This document shows, in pieces, positions 43,396 through 52,458 of a stretch of 64,000 bases of DNA. Made by a program: the position numbers and the translations under genes. The notes under the pieces are model-generated. The model saw only the letters and a program-made list of their open reading frames with translations, searched no databases and was not told the DNA's origin. Position 1 is the first letter of the stretch. Every line of letters starts with the position of its first letter. Origin of the DNA: Syntrophotaleaceae bacterium (GTDB lineage: Bacteria; Desulfobacterota; Desulfuromonadia; Desulfuromonadales; Syntrophotaleaceae); contig JAWKQB010000003.1 in NCBI GenBank assembly GCA_041390365.1, positions 434,001-498,000 on the forward strand. Direction: 5' to 3'.

Positions 43396-45287
43396 CAGAC
43401 AGTTTGCTTGGCCAGGCAGTCGTGTACCTTGGTGCGGCGCTGATCTGCGTGCCGCTGGCCAAGCGTCTGGGGATGGGATCGGTGCTGGGTTACCTGCTGG
43501 CCGGCATTCTCATCGGCCCCTTCTGCCTCGGCTTTATCGGCCATGAGGGAGAAGACATCATGCACTTCGCGGAATTCGGCGTGGTCATGATGCTCTTCCT
43601 GATCGGTCTCGAGTTGGAGCCGGCCCATTTCTGGAAGATGCGCAATCGGATTCTGGGGTTGGGGACGCTGCAGCTGGTCCTGACCACCCTCGCCTTCACG
43701 GGCGGCCTCCTGATGCTGGGCCTGGACTGGCGGGGCGCCCTGGCCGCCGGGCTGGCCCTTTCCATGTCATCCACGGCAATGGTGCTTCAATCCCTCAAGG
43801 AAAAGGGGCTCGGCGGCTCTCAAGCAGGGGCCAGCTCCTTCGCCGTGCTGCTGTTCCAGGACATCGCCGTCATCCCGATCCTGGCTCTGCTCCCATTTCT
43901 TGCCCTGCAGGCCGGCGCAGGTGCGCCCCATGGCGACGCTCCTGGACTGCTGGAAGGCCTGCCGGTCTGGTTGAAGGCCGGGTCAGTCCTCTTTGCCCTG
44001 GCCGCGGTCATCATCATGGGCCGATATATCGTTGTTCCCATCCTTCGCATCGTCACCAAGACCAGTGTCCGGGAGCTTTCCATCGCCGCAGCTCTGCTGA
44101 TCATCGTCGCCATCGCCCTCTTGATGAAGCTGGTCGGCCTGAGCCCGGCGCTGGGCGCTTTCCTCGCCGGCTTACTGCTGGCTAACAGTGAATTCCGCCA
44201 CGAGCTGGAAAGCGACATCGAACCATTCAAGGGGCTGTTGCTCGGCCTTTTCTTCATCGCGGTCGGGGCGTCCATCAACTTCAGGCTGCTGTCCGAGAGC
44301 CCGGTTGTCATCCTGTCCCTGGTCCTGGCGGTCATCGTGCTCAAAGCCGCGGTGTTGATCCTGGCGGGGCGGCTGTTCCGGCTTTCCTTCGACCAGAACA
44401 GCATCTTCGCCCTCGGCCTGTCCCAGGTAGGGGAGTTCGCCTTTGTCCTCTTCGCCTTTATCAGCCGGCTGGGGATTATCGGGAACAAGTGGATAGATAC
44501 GCTGATGGCGGTCACCGCCATCAGCATGACCATGACCCCTCTGCTGCTCCTCTTGAACGAACGGCTGGTCCTGTCACGCTTCGGCACCCTCCAGCAGGTG
44601 GAAAAGGAAGCCGACCACATCGATACCGAGCACCCGGTCATCATCGCCGGGTTCGGCTCCTTCGGCAGCACCTTGGGCCGTTTTCTCCGGGCCAACGGCG
44701 TTGAGGCGACCATCCTGGACAACGACTCCGACCAGGTGGACTTGCTGCGCAGGATGGGATTCAAGGTGTTTTACGGGGATGCCACCCGGCTGGACATCCT
44801 CCACTCCGCAGGTGCCGGCAGCGCCCGCATCCTGTTCATCGCCATAGACAGCCCCTCGATCGTCAACAATCTCGTTGAAACCGCGAAAAAGCATTTCCCC
44901 AAGCTTCAGATCATGGCCTGCGCCGGAGACAACCTGGATGCCCAGGAGTTGCTGGATCTCGGAGTAAACCATGTCTATCGGGCGTTTCTCGACACCTCCG
45001 TGCGGGCGGGGGTTGACGTTCTGGCAAACCTCGGACACCGGCGCTACAGTGCGACCCGGGCCGGCCAGAACTTCATGAAATATGACGAAGCCGCCATGCG
45101 CCATCTTGCTCCGCATCGCCACGACACAAAAGATTACATCTCCAGCGCCAGAGAGCAGATCCGGCTGCAGGAACAGTTGCTGGCCAGCGACCGCGCCAGC
45201 ATCCATAACCAGCACGACCATGCCTGGGATTCCATCGGTCCGGTGACGGCAGCAGAGGAGAATGGGGTCTGTCTGTCGGCGGAATGA
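43392..45287 (+). CDS. KefB/KefC-type monovalent cation:proton antiporter with RCK domain
   Basis: A 631-residue glutathione-gated K+/H+ antiporter. About 12 membrane helices fill residues 1-385 (LGAALICVPLAKRLGMGSVLGYLLAGILIGP, GAFLAGLLLANSEFRHELE), with the CPA2 family motif LFFIAVGASINF. A cytoplasmic RCK/TrkA-N domain follows at about 405-520 (PVIIAGFGSFGSTLGRFLRANGVEATILDND) that binds NAD(H) or glutathione adducts. Electrophile detoxification by cytoplasmic acidification is the known job of this system. The adjacent KefF-like and double-flavodoxin proteins support a redox/electrophile-response module, close in theme to the MsrA and methylglyoxal genes elsewhere in the window. Confidence 0.93.
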   Translation: MTDSLLGQAVVYLGAALICVPLAKRLGMGSVLGYLLAGILIGPFCLGFIGHEGEDIMHFAEFGVVMMLFLIGLELEPAHFWKMRNRILGLGTLQLVLTTLAFTGGLLMLGLDWRGALAAGLALSMSSTAMVLQSLKEKGLGGSQAGASSFAVLLFQDIAVIPILALLPFLALQAGAGAPHGDAPGLLEGLPVWLKAGSVLFALAAVIIMGRYIVVPILRIVTKTSVRELSIAAALLIIVAIALLMKLVGLSPALGAFLAGLLLANSEFRHELESDIEPFKGLLLGLFFIAVGASINFRLLSESPVVILSLVLAVIVLKAAVLILAGRLFRLSFDQNSIFALGLSQVGEFAFVLFAFISRLGIIGNKWIDTLMAVTAISMTMTPLLLLLNERLVLSRFGTLQQVEKEADHIDTEHPVIIAGFGSFGSTLGRFLRANGVEATILDNDSDQVDLLRRMGFKVFYGDATRLDILHSAGAGSARILFIAIDSPSIVNNLVETAKKHFPKLQIMACAGDNLDAQELLDLGVNHVYRAFLDTSVRAGVDVLANLGHRRYSATRAGQNFMKYDEAAMRHLAPHRHDTKDYISSAREQIRLQEQLLASDRASIHNQHDHAWDSIGPVTAAEENGVCLSAE

Positions 45288-45409
45288 TAAAATTTGATGT
45301 GAACGCTCCTGATGCGGATTGAATCGTGCCGTCGCTGGCAAAGACCGAAATTGAGGGTGAACATGCCACGATGAACATCGCAACCGCAACCCGCCCAGCA
45401 AAATCTGTC

Positions 45410-45507
45410 TCGCGCAAAGGCGCAAAGGTCGCAAAGGAAGGCGAAGTCCTTTCAAAGGCTTTACCTGGCTTTGAATTTTCTTTGCGTGCTTAGCGAACTT
45501 TGCGCGA
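45410..45507. repeat. Imperfect inverted repeat with GCGCAAAGG words
   Basis: TCGCGCAAAGG with two more CGCAAAGG copies (45410-45437) faces CTTTGCGTGC...CTTTGCGCGA (45480-45507). Nested direct repeats form an imperfect palindrome of about 100 bases in the gap between the antiporter and trmJ genes, whose transcripts converge. It looks like an intergenic palindromic element that could act as a terminator. Confidence 0.65.
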
Positions 45508-45534
45508 ATGGCTTTGAACGCCCCCGGCGACGGT

Positions 45535-46302
45535 TCAGCCGCCCCGTTTTCGACCCCGCCAGTCGTTAATGCTCCAGGAAAGCTGGCTCCAGAGACCCCT
45601 TAGCAGGGCCACCTCGTTCCGGTCGGGATGGGCTCGGGAGATCAGACGACGCAACCTGTTGAGCCCCGCCTCCCGGCGGCTTGGATTGAGGAAGGCGATT
45701 CTCTCCAGCACGGCAGCCATCTGGGCGAACATGCTGTCCAGCTCTTGCTGGGTTGGCAATTCGCCCTCGGCTTCGGATACGGCCCCTTGGGGTTGTCGGG
45801 CCAGTTCGTAGAGAAACAGCACAACGGCCTGGGCAAGGTTGAGTGAGCCGGCTGCATCGCTGGTCGCCACCCTCGCGGTATGGCTGCACAAGGCTACCTC
45901 GTCACTGGTCAGCCCGCTCTGCTCACGGCCGAAGATCAGACCCGCCTTCGTGCCGGCGGGCAAAGACCCGAAGAGGGCCGGCAGTTGGGTGCTGTCCAGC
46001 AGCCGGCCGCGCAGCCGGCCTTCCCGGCGGGTTGTTGCGATAGTGATCTGCAGGTCGGAGATCGCGTCAGCCAGGGCGGGAAAAATCCGGGCCGATTCAA
46101 GCAGGTGTGTCGCGCCGGCGGCGAACATGCGAGCTTCCTCGGCCAAGTGATCGCAGGGATTGACCAGGCGCAGATCGCTCAACCCAAAATTGGCCATGGC
46201 CCGGGCCACGGAACCGACATTGCCCGGGATCTGAGGTCCGCACAGTACGATGACGGGCCCCTTACAAGGGTCGGGCGAGGCGCTGATTTCGTTTGCAGGC
46301 AT
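45535..46302 (-). CDS. trmJ: tRNA (cytidine/uridine-2'-O)-methyltransferase TrmJ
   Basis: A 255-residue SPOUT (knotted) RNA methyltransferase that makes Cm32/Um32 in tRNA anticodon loops. N-terminal motif VLCGPQIPGNVGSVARAMANFGL, then GLIFGREQSGLTSDEVALC and the SLNLAQAVVLFLYEL knot that binds S-adenosylmethionine. A C-terminal helical extension of about 90 residues (ELDSMFAQMAAVLERIAFL...) matches TrmJ rather than TrmL. The start at 46302 follows GGGGGAC; the open frame continues further upstream without conserved residues. Confidence 0.93.
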   Translation of the reverse strand: MPANEISASPDPCKGPVIVLCGPQIPGNVGSVARAMANFGLSDLRLVNPCDHLAEEARMFAAGATHLLESARIFPALADAISDLQITIATTRREGRLRGRLLDSTQLPALFGSLPAGTKAGLIFGREQSGLTSDEVALCSHTARVATSDAAGSLNLAQAVVLFLYELARQPQGAVSEAEGELPTQQELDSMFAQMAAVLERIAFLNPSRREAGLNRLRRLISRAHPDRNEVALLRGLWSQLSWSINDWRGRKRGG

Positions 46303-46499
46303 GGTATCTGTCCCCCGGCCGAAGTTCAAATTTTCAAAAGAGAAGGTTGACGCCCTACTTGATCTTATCGAGCACCGGGGCCGCCCCGGTCGCTTCCTCA
46401 CCCCATCCCGCACCCACTCCCCGATCCTGATAATGAGCCCTTCCTGGAAGTTGCCCTCGCCGGTCAGTCGTCCTGCCGCGTCATAAATTTATATTTTTC

Positions 46500-46568
46500 A
46501 AGAACGTCCCCTTGGGTTATGTTGGGTTATGCAAGAACGTCCCCTTGAACTGTAAAGAACGTCCCCTT
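46500..46568. repeat. Three copies of AAGAACGTCCCCTT
   Basis: Exact copies at 46500-46513, 46533-46546 and 46555-46568; the last two share the longer word AAGAACGTCCCCTTGAACTG. They are directly repeated in the same orientation, with start-to-start spacings of 33 and 22 bases, just before the IS30 remnant. Similar short GGGGACGTTCTT words accompany REP-associated (Y1) transposases in related bacteria (from general knowledge); no such transposase gene is in this window. Confidence 0.7.
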
Positions 46569-46574
46569 GAACTG

Positions 46575-46820
46575 GAGGACCAGACAGGACTTAAAGTTTA
46601 TTTCGCCGAACCGTATGCTGCTTGACAGCGAGGCACGAACGAAAACACCAACGGTCTGTTGCGCTTCTATTTTCCCAAGGGAACCGATTTCCGCCGCCTA
46701 TCAGAAAAAACACTGGCCAAAGCGGTTCAAAAGCTCAACAACCGGCCAAGAAAATGTCTTGGCTACCGGACACCCCAGGAAGTCTTCGATGAAGCCCTGA
46801 GTGGTGCACTTGCAAATTGA
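46575..46820 (+). pseudogene. IS30-family transposase, C-terminal remnant
   Basis: The frame reads LKVYFAEPYAA, then a TGA stop where the family has Trp, then QRGTNENTNGLLRFYFPKGTD and NNRPRKCLGYRTPQEVFDEA ending in a natural stop. These are the last DDE-domain motifs of IS30 transposases, including the catalytic Glu in RGTNENTNG. Everything before the last 80 residues is missing, and no inverted repeat ends are seen nearby. A decayed insertion scar. Confidence 0.88.
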
Positions 46821-47054
46821 ATCTGCCATCTCGTTGAGGGTTGCGGGGGATAAACCTGCCTTGTCCATTTTCGAGTCTCCGTTTCTGCGGCTTCACCCCT
46901 TAGATGCTCCGAGGAAGTAAAAGGTTCCCGGGAAGGCAAAAAAGATATCACCTGGAGCTGCCGCCCTCCATGGTAACGCCGATGGGTGTTTTACTCCACC
47001 CACCGGAGCAGCAGTTTCCGTCTGACTTGCGCCAAACGGCGGAAAAAGGGTAGC

Positions 47055-47723
47055 ATGCTCTCCATGGACGATCTCCTCGAAGAGTACAAGAATCTCCTTG
47101 CCCGCATCGATGGCTGGTTCGAACGATCCGTGGCCGCGGCCGGCCCCGGGCGGATCGCCTGCTCCAAGGGGTGCAGCGCCTGTTGCCGGGGGTTTTTCGA
47201 CATTTCCCTCCTCGACGCCTTCCTTCTGCAGCAGGGTTTCCAGCACCTTCCGGAAAACATCCGCCAGGTCTCTTTGGAGAAGTCCCGGAGGCGACTGGAG
47301 GACCTTAGGGTCCGCTGGCCGGGCTTTGCCGCCCCCTACATTCTCAACGGCATTCCCGACGAGGAGTGGACCGAGATGCCAGAGGACGACGAAACACCCT
47401 GTCCGCTCCTCGGCGCCGACGGCACCTGCCTGGTCTACGCCTGGCGGCCGATGATCTGCCGCCTCCACGGATTGCCGAACATCGACTTCTCGGGGGAGAG
47501 TTTTTCCGATGTATGGTGCACGAAGAATTTCCCCGGCGTCGATCCTCTGCAACGGCCGGAGCTGCGCTGGGAGTTCCGCAAGACCTTCGAAGAGGAAATC
47601 GTTATTTTCCGCAAGTTTTCAGCCCGCCTGCTCGGCTCTCCCCTCATTGAGCTCGATACCTTCATCCCCACCGCACTTCTGATCGATTTTGCCCGGACCG
47701 ACTGGAAGAATTTCAGGATCTAA
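47055..47723 (+). CDS. YkgJ-type cysteine-cluster protein
   Basis: A 222-residue cytoplasmic protein with a cysteine cluster resembling YkgJ/DUF3109 family zinc or iron-sulfur sites: CSKGCSACCRG near residue 36, CPLL and CLVYAWRPMICRLHG in the middle and one Cys near VWCTKNFPG. The family contributes to metal or iron-sulfur chemistry but has no established substrate. The start at 47055 follows AAAGGG; the ATG at 47064 is an alternative. It stands alone between the IS30 remnant and the DUF4112 gene. Confidence 0.85.
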   Translation: MLSMDDLLEEYKNLLARIDGWFERSVAAAGPGRIACSKGCSACCRGFFDISLLDAFLLQQGFQHLPENIRQVSLEKSRRRLEDLRVRWPGFAAPYILNGIPDEEWTEMPEDDETPCPLLGADGTCLVYAWRPMICRLHGLPNIDFSGESFSDVWCTKNFPGVDPLQRPELRWEFRKTFEEEIVIFRKFSARLLGSPLIELDTFIPTALLIDFARTDWKNFRI

Positions 47724-47750
47724 TGCGAGGCGACAATCTCTTCGGAAAGC

Positions 47751-48227
47751 TCAGCCGTTGCTGACCGCCAGCCACAGCGCCCGAACCAGCAAAAACCCCA
47801 GCATGCCGACGAACACCACGAAGGCCACCAGCAGTAGGGCCAAAACCCAGACGAATACGCGGCTGGTGACGACGGTCTTGCGCGGTTGGTCCAGATATTC
47901 GCCGAGGAGTTTCACGTTGCGGTTGTTGGCTTTCCAGGCAACGTCGAAGAGATCGCCCAGGAAGGGAATGGCGCCGATCAGCGCGTCCACCGCGATGTTG
48001 AAGGCCATTTTCAGCAGGACCGATTTGGGAACGCCCAGGCGGGAGGCGGCGGCCAGGATATAGCTCGATAAAAGAGCGCCCACGGTGTCCCCGATCCCAG
48101 GGAACAGGCCGATCAGAGAATCGAGTCCGACCCGGATATCGAGTCCGGGAATCGGAATGAGGTTGTCCAGAAACCACGCCAGCCGTTCCAATTGCCTTCT
48201 GGCCTTGTCCCTTTCGTCGGTGTTCAT
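47751..48227 (-). CDS. DUF4112 membrane protein
   Basis: A 158-residue protein with the DUF4112 signature: LAWFLDNLIPIPGLDIRVGLDSLIGLFPGIGDTVGALLSSYIL, then LLKMAFNIAVDALIGAIPFLGDLFDVAWKANNRN. The repeated Pro-Gly-x-Gly-Asp helical hairpins suggest a two-fold internal repeat. A final hydrophobic helix (about 132-150) anchors the C terminus. No function is established for the family. The start at 48227 has AAGGGAA upstream. Confidence 0.88.
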   Translation of the reverse strand: MNTDERDKARRQLERLAWFLDNLIPIPGLDIRVGLDSLIGLFPGIGDTVGALLSSYILAAASRLGVPKSVLLKMAFNIAVDALIGAIPFLGDLFDVAWKANNRNVKLLGEYLDQPRKTVVTSRVFVWVLALLLVAFVVFVGMLGFLLVRALWLAVSNG

Positions 48228-48308
48228 GCAGTGGTTCCCTTTCAGCAAGCTGATCGAGGGGGATGAAAATCTTTTTCTGTAAACAACTATAACGTTTTTC
48301 GCCAAAGG

Positions 48309-48860
48309 TTACAGCAACAACCCCCGGGCTGGAAAAGATGCAGTTTCTGCACGGCGCATCCGCGCCTCGTGTGCAAGCAGCCACCGCTTGCGTTCCAAAC
48401 CGCCGGCATAGCCGGTCAATTTGCCGTTCGCTCCGATCACTCGGTGACAGGGCACGATGATCGACACCGGATTGAGCGCATTGGCCCGGGCAACGGCCCG
48501 CACGGCTGCCGGATGGCCGAGGGCGGCAGCCAGTCCGCTATAGGACCGGCTCTCCCCGAAAGGAATGGTGATCAGCGCCTGCCAGACCCTTTTCTGAAAG
48601 TCGGTGCCGATCATCTCGATATCGGCCATCGGCAACGGTTGTATCTCTCCGGAAAAATAGGCGTCGAGCCAGCAAAAAACTGAGGCCGGCATCGTCCCCC
48701 CTTCCCGCCAGTCGATCTTTCCGAAACGGCGGCTCTGGATTGTTCGAAGCCGATCGTCATTCCCCTCGAAGTCGAGATGAACCAGTTTGCCTCCGGTGGA
48801 GGCAAGGATCAGTTCGCAAACAGGGCTGGGATAACGGGCGATGTCGATACGGGTGTTCAC
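48309..48860 (-). CDS. ogt: Methylated-DNA--protein-cysteine methyltransferase
   Basis: A 183-residue suicide repair protein that removes alkyl groups from O6-alkylguanine. The active-site motif is IVPCHRVIGANGKLTGYAGGLERK (Cys receives the alkyl group). The preceding FQKRVWQALITIPFGES segment is the DNA-binding helix-turn-helix. The start codon is GTG with an AGGAG site. It is encoded 31 bases downstream of the AlkA-type gene on the same strand, so alkylation damage repair is grouped here. Confidence 0.95.
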   Translation of the reverse strand: MNTRIDIARYPSPVCELILASTGGKLVHLDFEGNDDRLRTIQSRRFGKIDWREGGTMPASVFCWLDAYFSGEIQPLPMADIEMIGTDFQKRVWQALITIPFGESRSYSGLAAALGHPAAVRAVARANALNPVSIIVPCHRVIGANGKLTGYAGGLERKRWLLAHEARMRRAETASFPARGLLL

Positions 48861-48891
48861 GGCAGTGTTCTCCTCTCGAACGGATAGATCA

Positions 48892-50394
48892 TCAAGGAAT
48901 CAGAGCTGACCACAGGTACTGGGCGGCATACGCCCGCCAGGGGCGCCACGTTTGCGAGCGCTGTTCCAGCGGCCTCGCCTTGTCCGGCCCCAGGCCAAGG
49001 GAGGAGGCCTTGAGCAGACCGAGATCGGCTGCCGGAAAAGCATCCGGATCGCCCAGTCCCCGCAGGGCGAAATAATTCAGGGTCCAGGGACCGATTCCAG
49101 GAATATGGGCGAGATTAGCGAGAAGCGCTTCTCCCGCTTGATCTTGAAGGTGGGGCCAGGCAAACAGCTCGACGATTCCGGAAAGGGTAAGAGCGCGGCG
49201 CCTGGTCAGGCCGATCGGCTGCAGATCCCGGCCCGCCAGAACCTCGGCGGCAGGAAACAGGTGCGTGACAGCGGAACCGGCCACAAGGTCTTCCGGCAAA
49301 GGTTCCCCATAAAGCTTGACCAGGCGCCCGGCCAGGGTGCGCGCCGCCGCCACCGAAACCTGTTGCCCCAGCACCGCCCGTACCGCAAGTTCGAACCGGT
49401 CCCAACAGCCGGGAACCCGCAACCCCGGCCGTTTTTCAATCAACGGGAGAAGCAGCGGATCTTCGGCCAAAACAGAGGTAATGGCGCCGATATCGGAATC
49501 CAGATCGAACAGGCGGCGCACCCGTCCGCCGATGTCCAGTACCTTGCCACCGACGGAGCCGCGCAGGGTAACATCTACCCCCAGGCCGTCCCGGGTAAAC
49601 CTGCAGATCATCAACCCCACGGCATCGCCGAGCCGAAAACCTCGACAATACCAGTCGGGTCCTGTCTGTTCCAGCCCGGGAATGGCGCGATCGCTGAAGA
49701 AGGAGAGAAGATAGCCGGCATCGAAAGGCGGCCGGGCGCGCAGCCGAAGAACGAGATCGTCGGGTCGCGGTGCCCATAGGTCGAGCGCGGCCGCTCCGGG
49801 CGAGTCCGGGACCGGAGCGCGCACTGCAAGGGGCAAACCGCGCCGAAAGGCTGTCGGGGCATGGCCGTAAGCGATCTTCATCGCATCGTTGAACCGGCGC
49901 AGGCTGCCGAAACCGGCCACCTCGGCGATCTCGCTCATCGACAGGTTGCTGTCCACGATCAGTTGCCGCGCGCGCAGCAGCCGGCGCGCTTTGGCGTGTT
50001 CCTGCGGGGTGACGCCGGTATGTTCCTTGAAGAGCCGGCGCAAATGGCGGGCGCCGATGCCGAGGCGGGCAGCCAGATCCTCCAGGGAGCCGGTTGCCAG
50101 CGCCCCTTCCTCGATCAGGTGCACCGCGCGACGCACGGTGGCATGAACCCCCTCGGCGGCGGGCCTGCCGGGCGTGACTTCCGGCCGGCAACGCAGGCAG
50201 GGACGAAAGCCGTGCGCCATTGCAGACTCGGCCGTGGGAAAAAACCGCACATTTTCGCGCCTGGGAGTGAGGGCGGGACAGATCGGGCGGCAGAAAATCC
50301 CGGTCGTCAGTACGGCGGTATAGAACAATCCGTCAAACCGCCGGTCGCGGGCCAGCAGGGCGTTGTAGCATTTGTCTTCATCGAGCTGTTTCAT
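48892..50394 (-). CDS. Ada-AlkA fusion: regulator and 3-methyladenine DNA glycosylase
   Basis: A protein of about 500 residues combining three units. Residues 1-80 form the Ada methylphosphotriester domain with the zinc/acceptor cysteines in GIFCRPICPA and RPCLRCRP. An AraC-type HTH follows at about 95-180 (LAARLGIGARHLRRLFKEHTG). The C-terminal 290 residues are an AlkA-type glycosylase: N-terminal AlkA domain, then HhH motif HIPGIGPWTLNYFALRGLGD and catalytic Asp in FPAADLGL. The gene may be activated by its own alkylated Ada domain and excises 3-methyladenine. The start is either 50403 or 50394; neither has a strong ribosome site. The ogt gene follows closely. Confidence 0.93.
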   Translation of the reverse strand: MKQLDEDKCYNALLARDRRFDGLFYTAVLTTGIFCRPICPALTPRRENVRFFPTAESAMAHGFRPCLRCRPEVTPGRPAAEGVHATVRRAVHLIEEGALATGSLEDLAARLGIGARHLRRLFKEHTGVTPQEHAKARRLLRARQLIVDSNLSMSEIAEVAGFGSLRRFNDAMKIAYGHAPTAFRRGLPLAVRAPVPDSPGAAALDLWAPRPDDLVLRLRARPPFDAGYLLSFFSDRAIPGLEQTGPDWYCRGFRLGDAVGLMICRFTRDGLGVDVTLRGSVGGKVLDIGGRVRRLFDLDSDIGAITSVLAEDPLLLPLIEKRPGLRVPGCWDRFELAVRAVLGQQVSVAAARTLAGRLVKLYGEPLPEDLVAGSAVTHLFPAAEVLAGRDLQPIGLTRRRALTLSGIVELFAWPHLQDQAGEALLANLAHIPGIGPWTLNYFALRGLGDPDAFPAADLGLLKASSLGLGPDKARPLEQRSQTWRPWRAYAAQYLWSALIP

Positions 50395-50554
50395 GGGGCT
50401 CATTCTAGCAGGATCAGACAGGAAATACTCGCCAGATCCGGACATCGGCATGGAAAATCCGGTTGGTGTCCCTCGGCAAGTCCTGCTGCTTGAAAAAGCT
50501 TTTTATTCCTCTATATTTCCATTAAACAACGCTAAAGCGACCGGGAGGGATAGA

Positions 50555-52192
50555 ATGAAAAGCCGAAATTCCATGTCCCACTGCGTATTGGTGACTCTCG
50601 CCGTCCTTGTGGCTGCCCTTTGCACATCCTGCACCCCCTGTGTCGTCTACACCGATTTGTGCGATCTTATCGGCGGGGTGCCGGAGGCCGAGGTGGTCAG
50701 CTCGAACCGGATGGTGGTGCTGGAGGATCCCGGCACCATCGCCGTCTGGCACGGATTCAGCTGCTCGGAGTCCGACAAAAGGGGTATCGAAGACGTGCTG
50801 AAGGTCGAAGAGAGCCTCGAGCTTCAGCGCTATGCCCGGGCGACCGTGTTTCTCAACGGCTGGCGCATGACATACCTCAGCTCCGACCACCATGTCGGGG
50901 GCCTCGGAACCATGATCAGCAATATCCGGATGGAGGGCAGTACCCTGAAGTGGCAGGCAGCGGGGGCGCTCTCGGACAAGAATTTCGATGACGGCTACCG
51001 CTGGTGCTATCACTATACGGTGGTGGCCTGGAACCCCGCGAACCTGAATCTCGTCGTCGATCAGCGGGATGGAAGCTGCGAGTCGCGGGATCCCGCGGAG
51101 ACGAACTTCTTCATTACCGACAACGCGGGTACGACGACGGCCCTGTCCGCTTTTTCCTCCTTCCTCTTCAATCCGGGTTTTGCTTCCGGCAGGACGGTGG
51201 CGGTTCTCCCCCGGGGATTCGGGTTTCGCTGGAGTTCCGATTGCGAGACGGATCACCATCTGCTCCAGCTCGGTTTCAACCTGGATCACGCCGAAGCTTT
51301 TGTCGAAAACGAGAAAAATTATAAGAAAGGGTTTCGCGAGGAGGTGACGCCGATCGAGAATCCCCCGCTGCCTCCGACAGTGACTCATCAGGTCGATTCC
51401 GGCTTCGTCAGCTGGGAAACCTACGCTATTTTCAAAGACAACGCCGGTCGCAGGGGCTACGGTTTCGGGGAGATGGTTTCTGGCCTCGGCGGCCCGGATG
51501 TCGGAGTGATCCAGCCGCCCTTCGCCATCCTGCCGATCGAGGACAAAGGGATCATCGGAGCCTGCCTCGGCGAGGGGCCCGGTGAGAAGACGGAAGAGGT
51601 TACCGTCGAGAATGTTCCCTTCGAATACGCCATTCCCATGCTGGTCGGGTGGGACCTGCACTACGGATGCGACGACGAGCAGGTGACCGAGATCGGAACC
51701 TGGCTGGATGAATTCCAGTACGAAAAGGCCGCGGGGGATCCGACCGGAACCCTGCGCTACAAGGTTTCCTCCATCCTGAAGGACAAGGACGGCAGCCCGG
51801 GCCATGCTTTCTCCCACAAGGTCGCGATTCTCGGGATCAAACCGATTGCTTCCGCAGTGGCGCCTGACCTCGTTCCCTTCAGCCCGCTCGGAACCGACCC
51901 CCTGGCTTTCTGCCGGCTGGAGGATTCGGGGACACTGCTGAGGGTCACGGTCAGAAACCAGGGGAACGGGGACGCGGCCGCCTCCCGAACGACGGTGTTG
52001 TTCCGCGGCGGCCCTGTCACCCTCGACACGCCCCCTGTTCCCGCCGGAGCTTCGGTGGATTTGCTGTTCAACGTCCCGTCGAACTGCTTCAGCCCCGATT
52101 GCTCGTTCACTATCAGAGTCGATTCGGACAATCAGGTCGATGAGTTCACCAACGAGGGAAACAACAGTGCAAACGGGGGGTGCCTGGGATAG
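50555..52192 (+). CDS. Exported lipoprotein with C-terminal CARDB domain
   Basis: A 545-residue secreted protein. The start at 50555 has a perfect GGGAGGGA site and gives a lipoprotein signal ending in ALCTSC. The body of about 400 residues is beta-rich and shows no family I recognise (FRWSSDCETDHHLLQLGFNLDHAEAF, GWDLHYGCDDEQV). The final 110 residues form a CARDB-type immunoglobulin-like adhesion domain: LLRVTVRNQGNGDAAASRTTVLFRGG and the closing NQVDEFTNEGNNSA. Twelve or so cysteines suggest disulfides. It may bind at the cell surface. It is followed by another exported protein. Confidence 0.75.
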   Translation: MKSRNSMSHCVLVTLAVLVAALCTSCTPCVVYTDLCDLIGGVPEAEVVSSNRMVVLEDPGTIAVWHGFSCSESDKRGIEDVLKVEESLELQRYARATVFLNGWRMTYLSSDHHVGGLGTMISNIRMEGSTLKWQAAGALSDKNFDDGYRWCYHYTVVAWNPANLNLVVDQRDGSCESRDPAETNFFITDNAGTTTALSAFSSFLFNPGFASGRTVAVLPRGFGFRWSSDCETDHHLLQLGFNLDHAEAFVENEKNYKKGFREEVTPIENPPLPPTVTHQVDSGFVSWETYAIFKDNAGRRGYGFGEMVSGLGGPDVGVIQPPFAILPIEDKGIIGACLGEGPGEKTEEVTVENVPFEYAIPMLVGWDLHYGCDDEQVTEIGTWLDEFQYEKAAGDPTGTLRYKVSSILKDKDGSPGHAFSHKVAILGIKPIASAVAPDLVPFSPLGTDPLAFCRLEDSGTLLRVTVRNQGNGDAAASRTTVLFRGGPVTLDTPPVPAGASVDLLFNVPSNCFSPDCSFTIRVDSDNQVDEFTNEGNNSANGGCLG

Positions 52193-52458
52193 GATAACGG
52201 ATGCTGCATGCGGACAGGAGAACGAATGTTCTCCTGTACCCAAATCGTGATACCTGAAAAAGATTCCAGTGCAAATGGCGATCATACACTGTCCTTTTTT
52301 GTTCCGGCAGTAAAGGATTTCAGCTCGCTGCCGAAGGAGGTGGCGGAAAAAACCCAGTCCGCAATTCCTTTGCAAATGGCATGACTTATGCTGATTCATC
52401 CGGCGGCTTGCCGGTTCGGGGATCAGAAATTCTTCTTCATGATTTGGGAGGGAACACC

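Noticed and set aside
46380..46490. Minus-strand frame YDAAGRLTGEGNFQEG ahead of trmJ resembling YwqK/MORN-type repeats
   Set aside because: Too short and without a start; the resemblance could be chance, so it is not listed as a gene.
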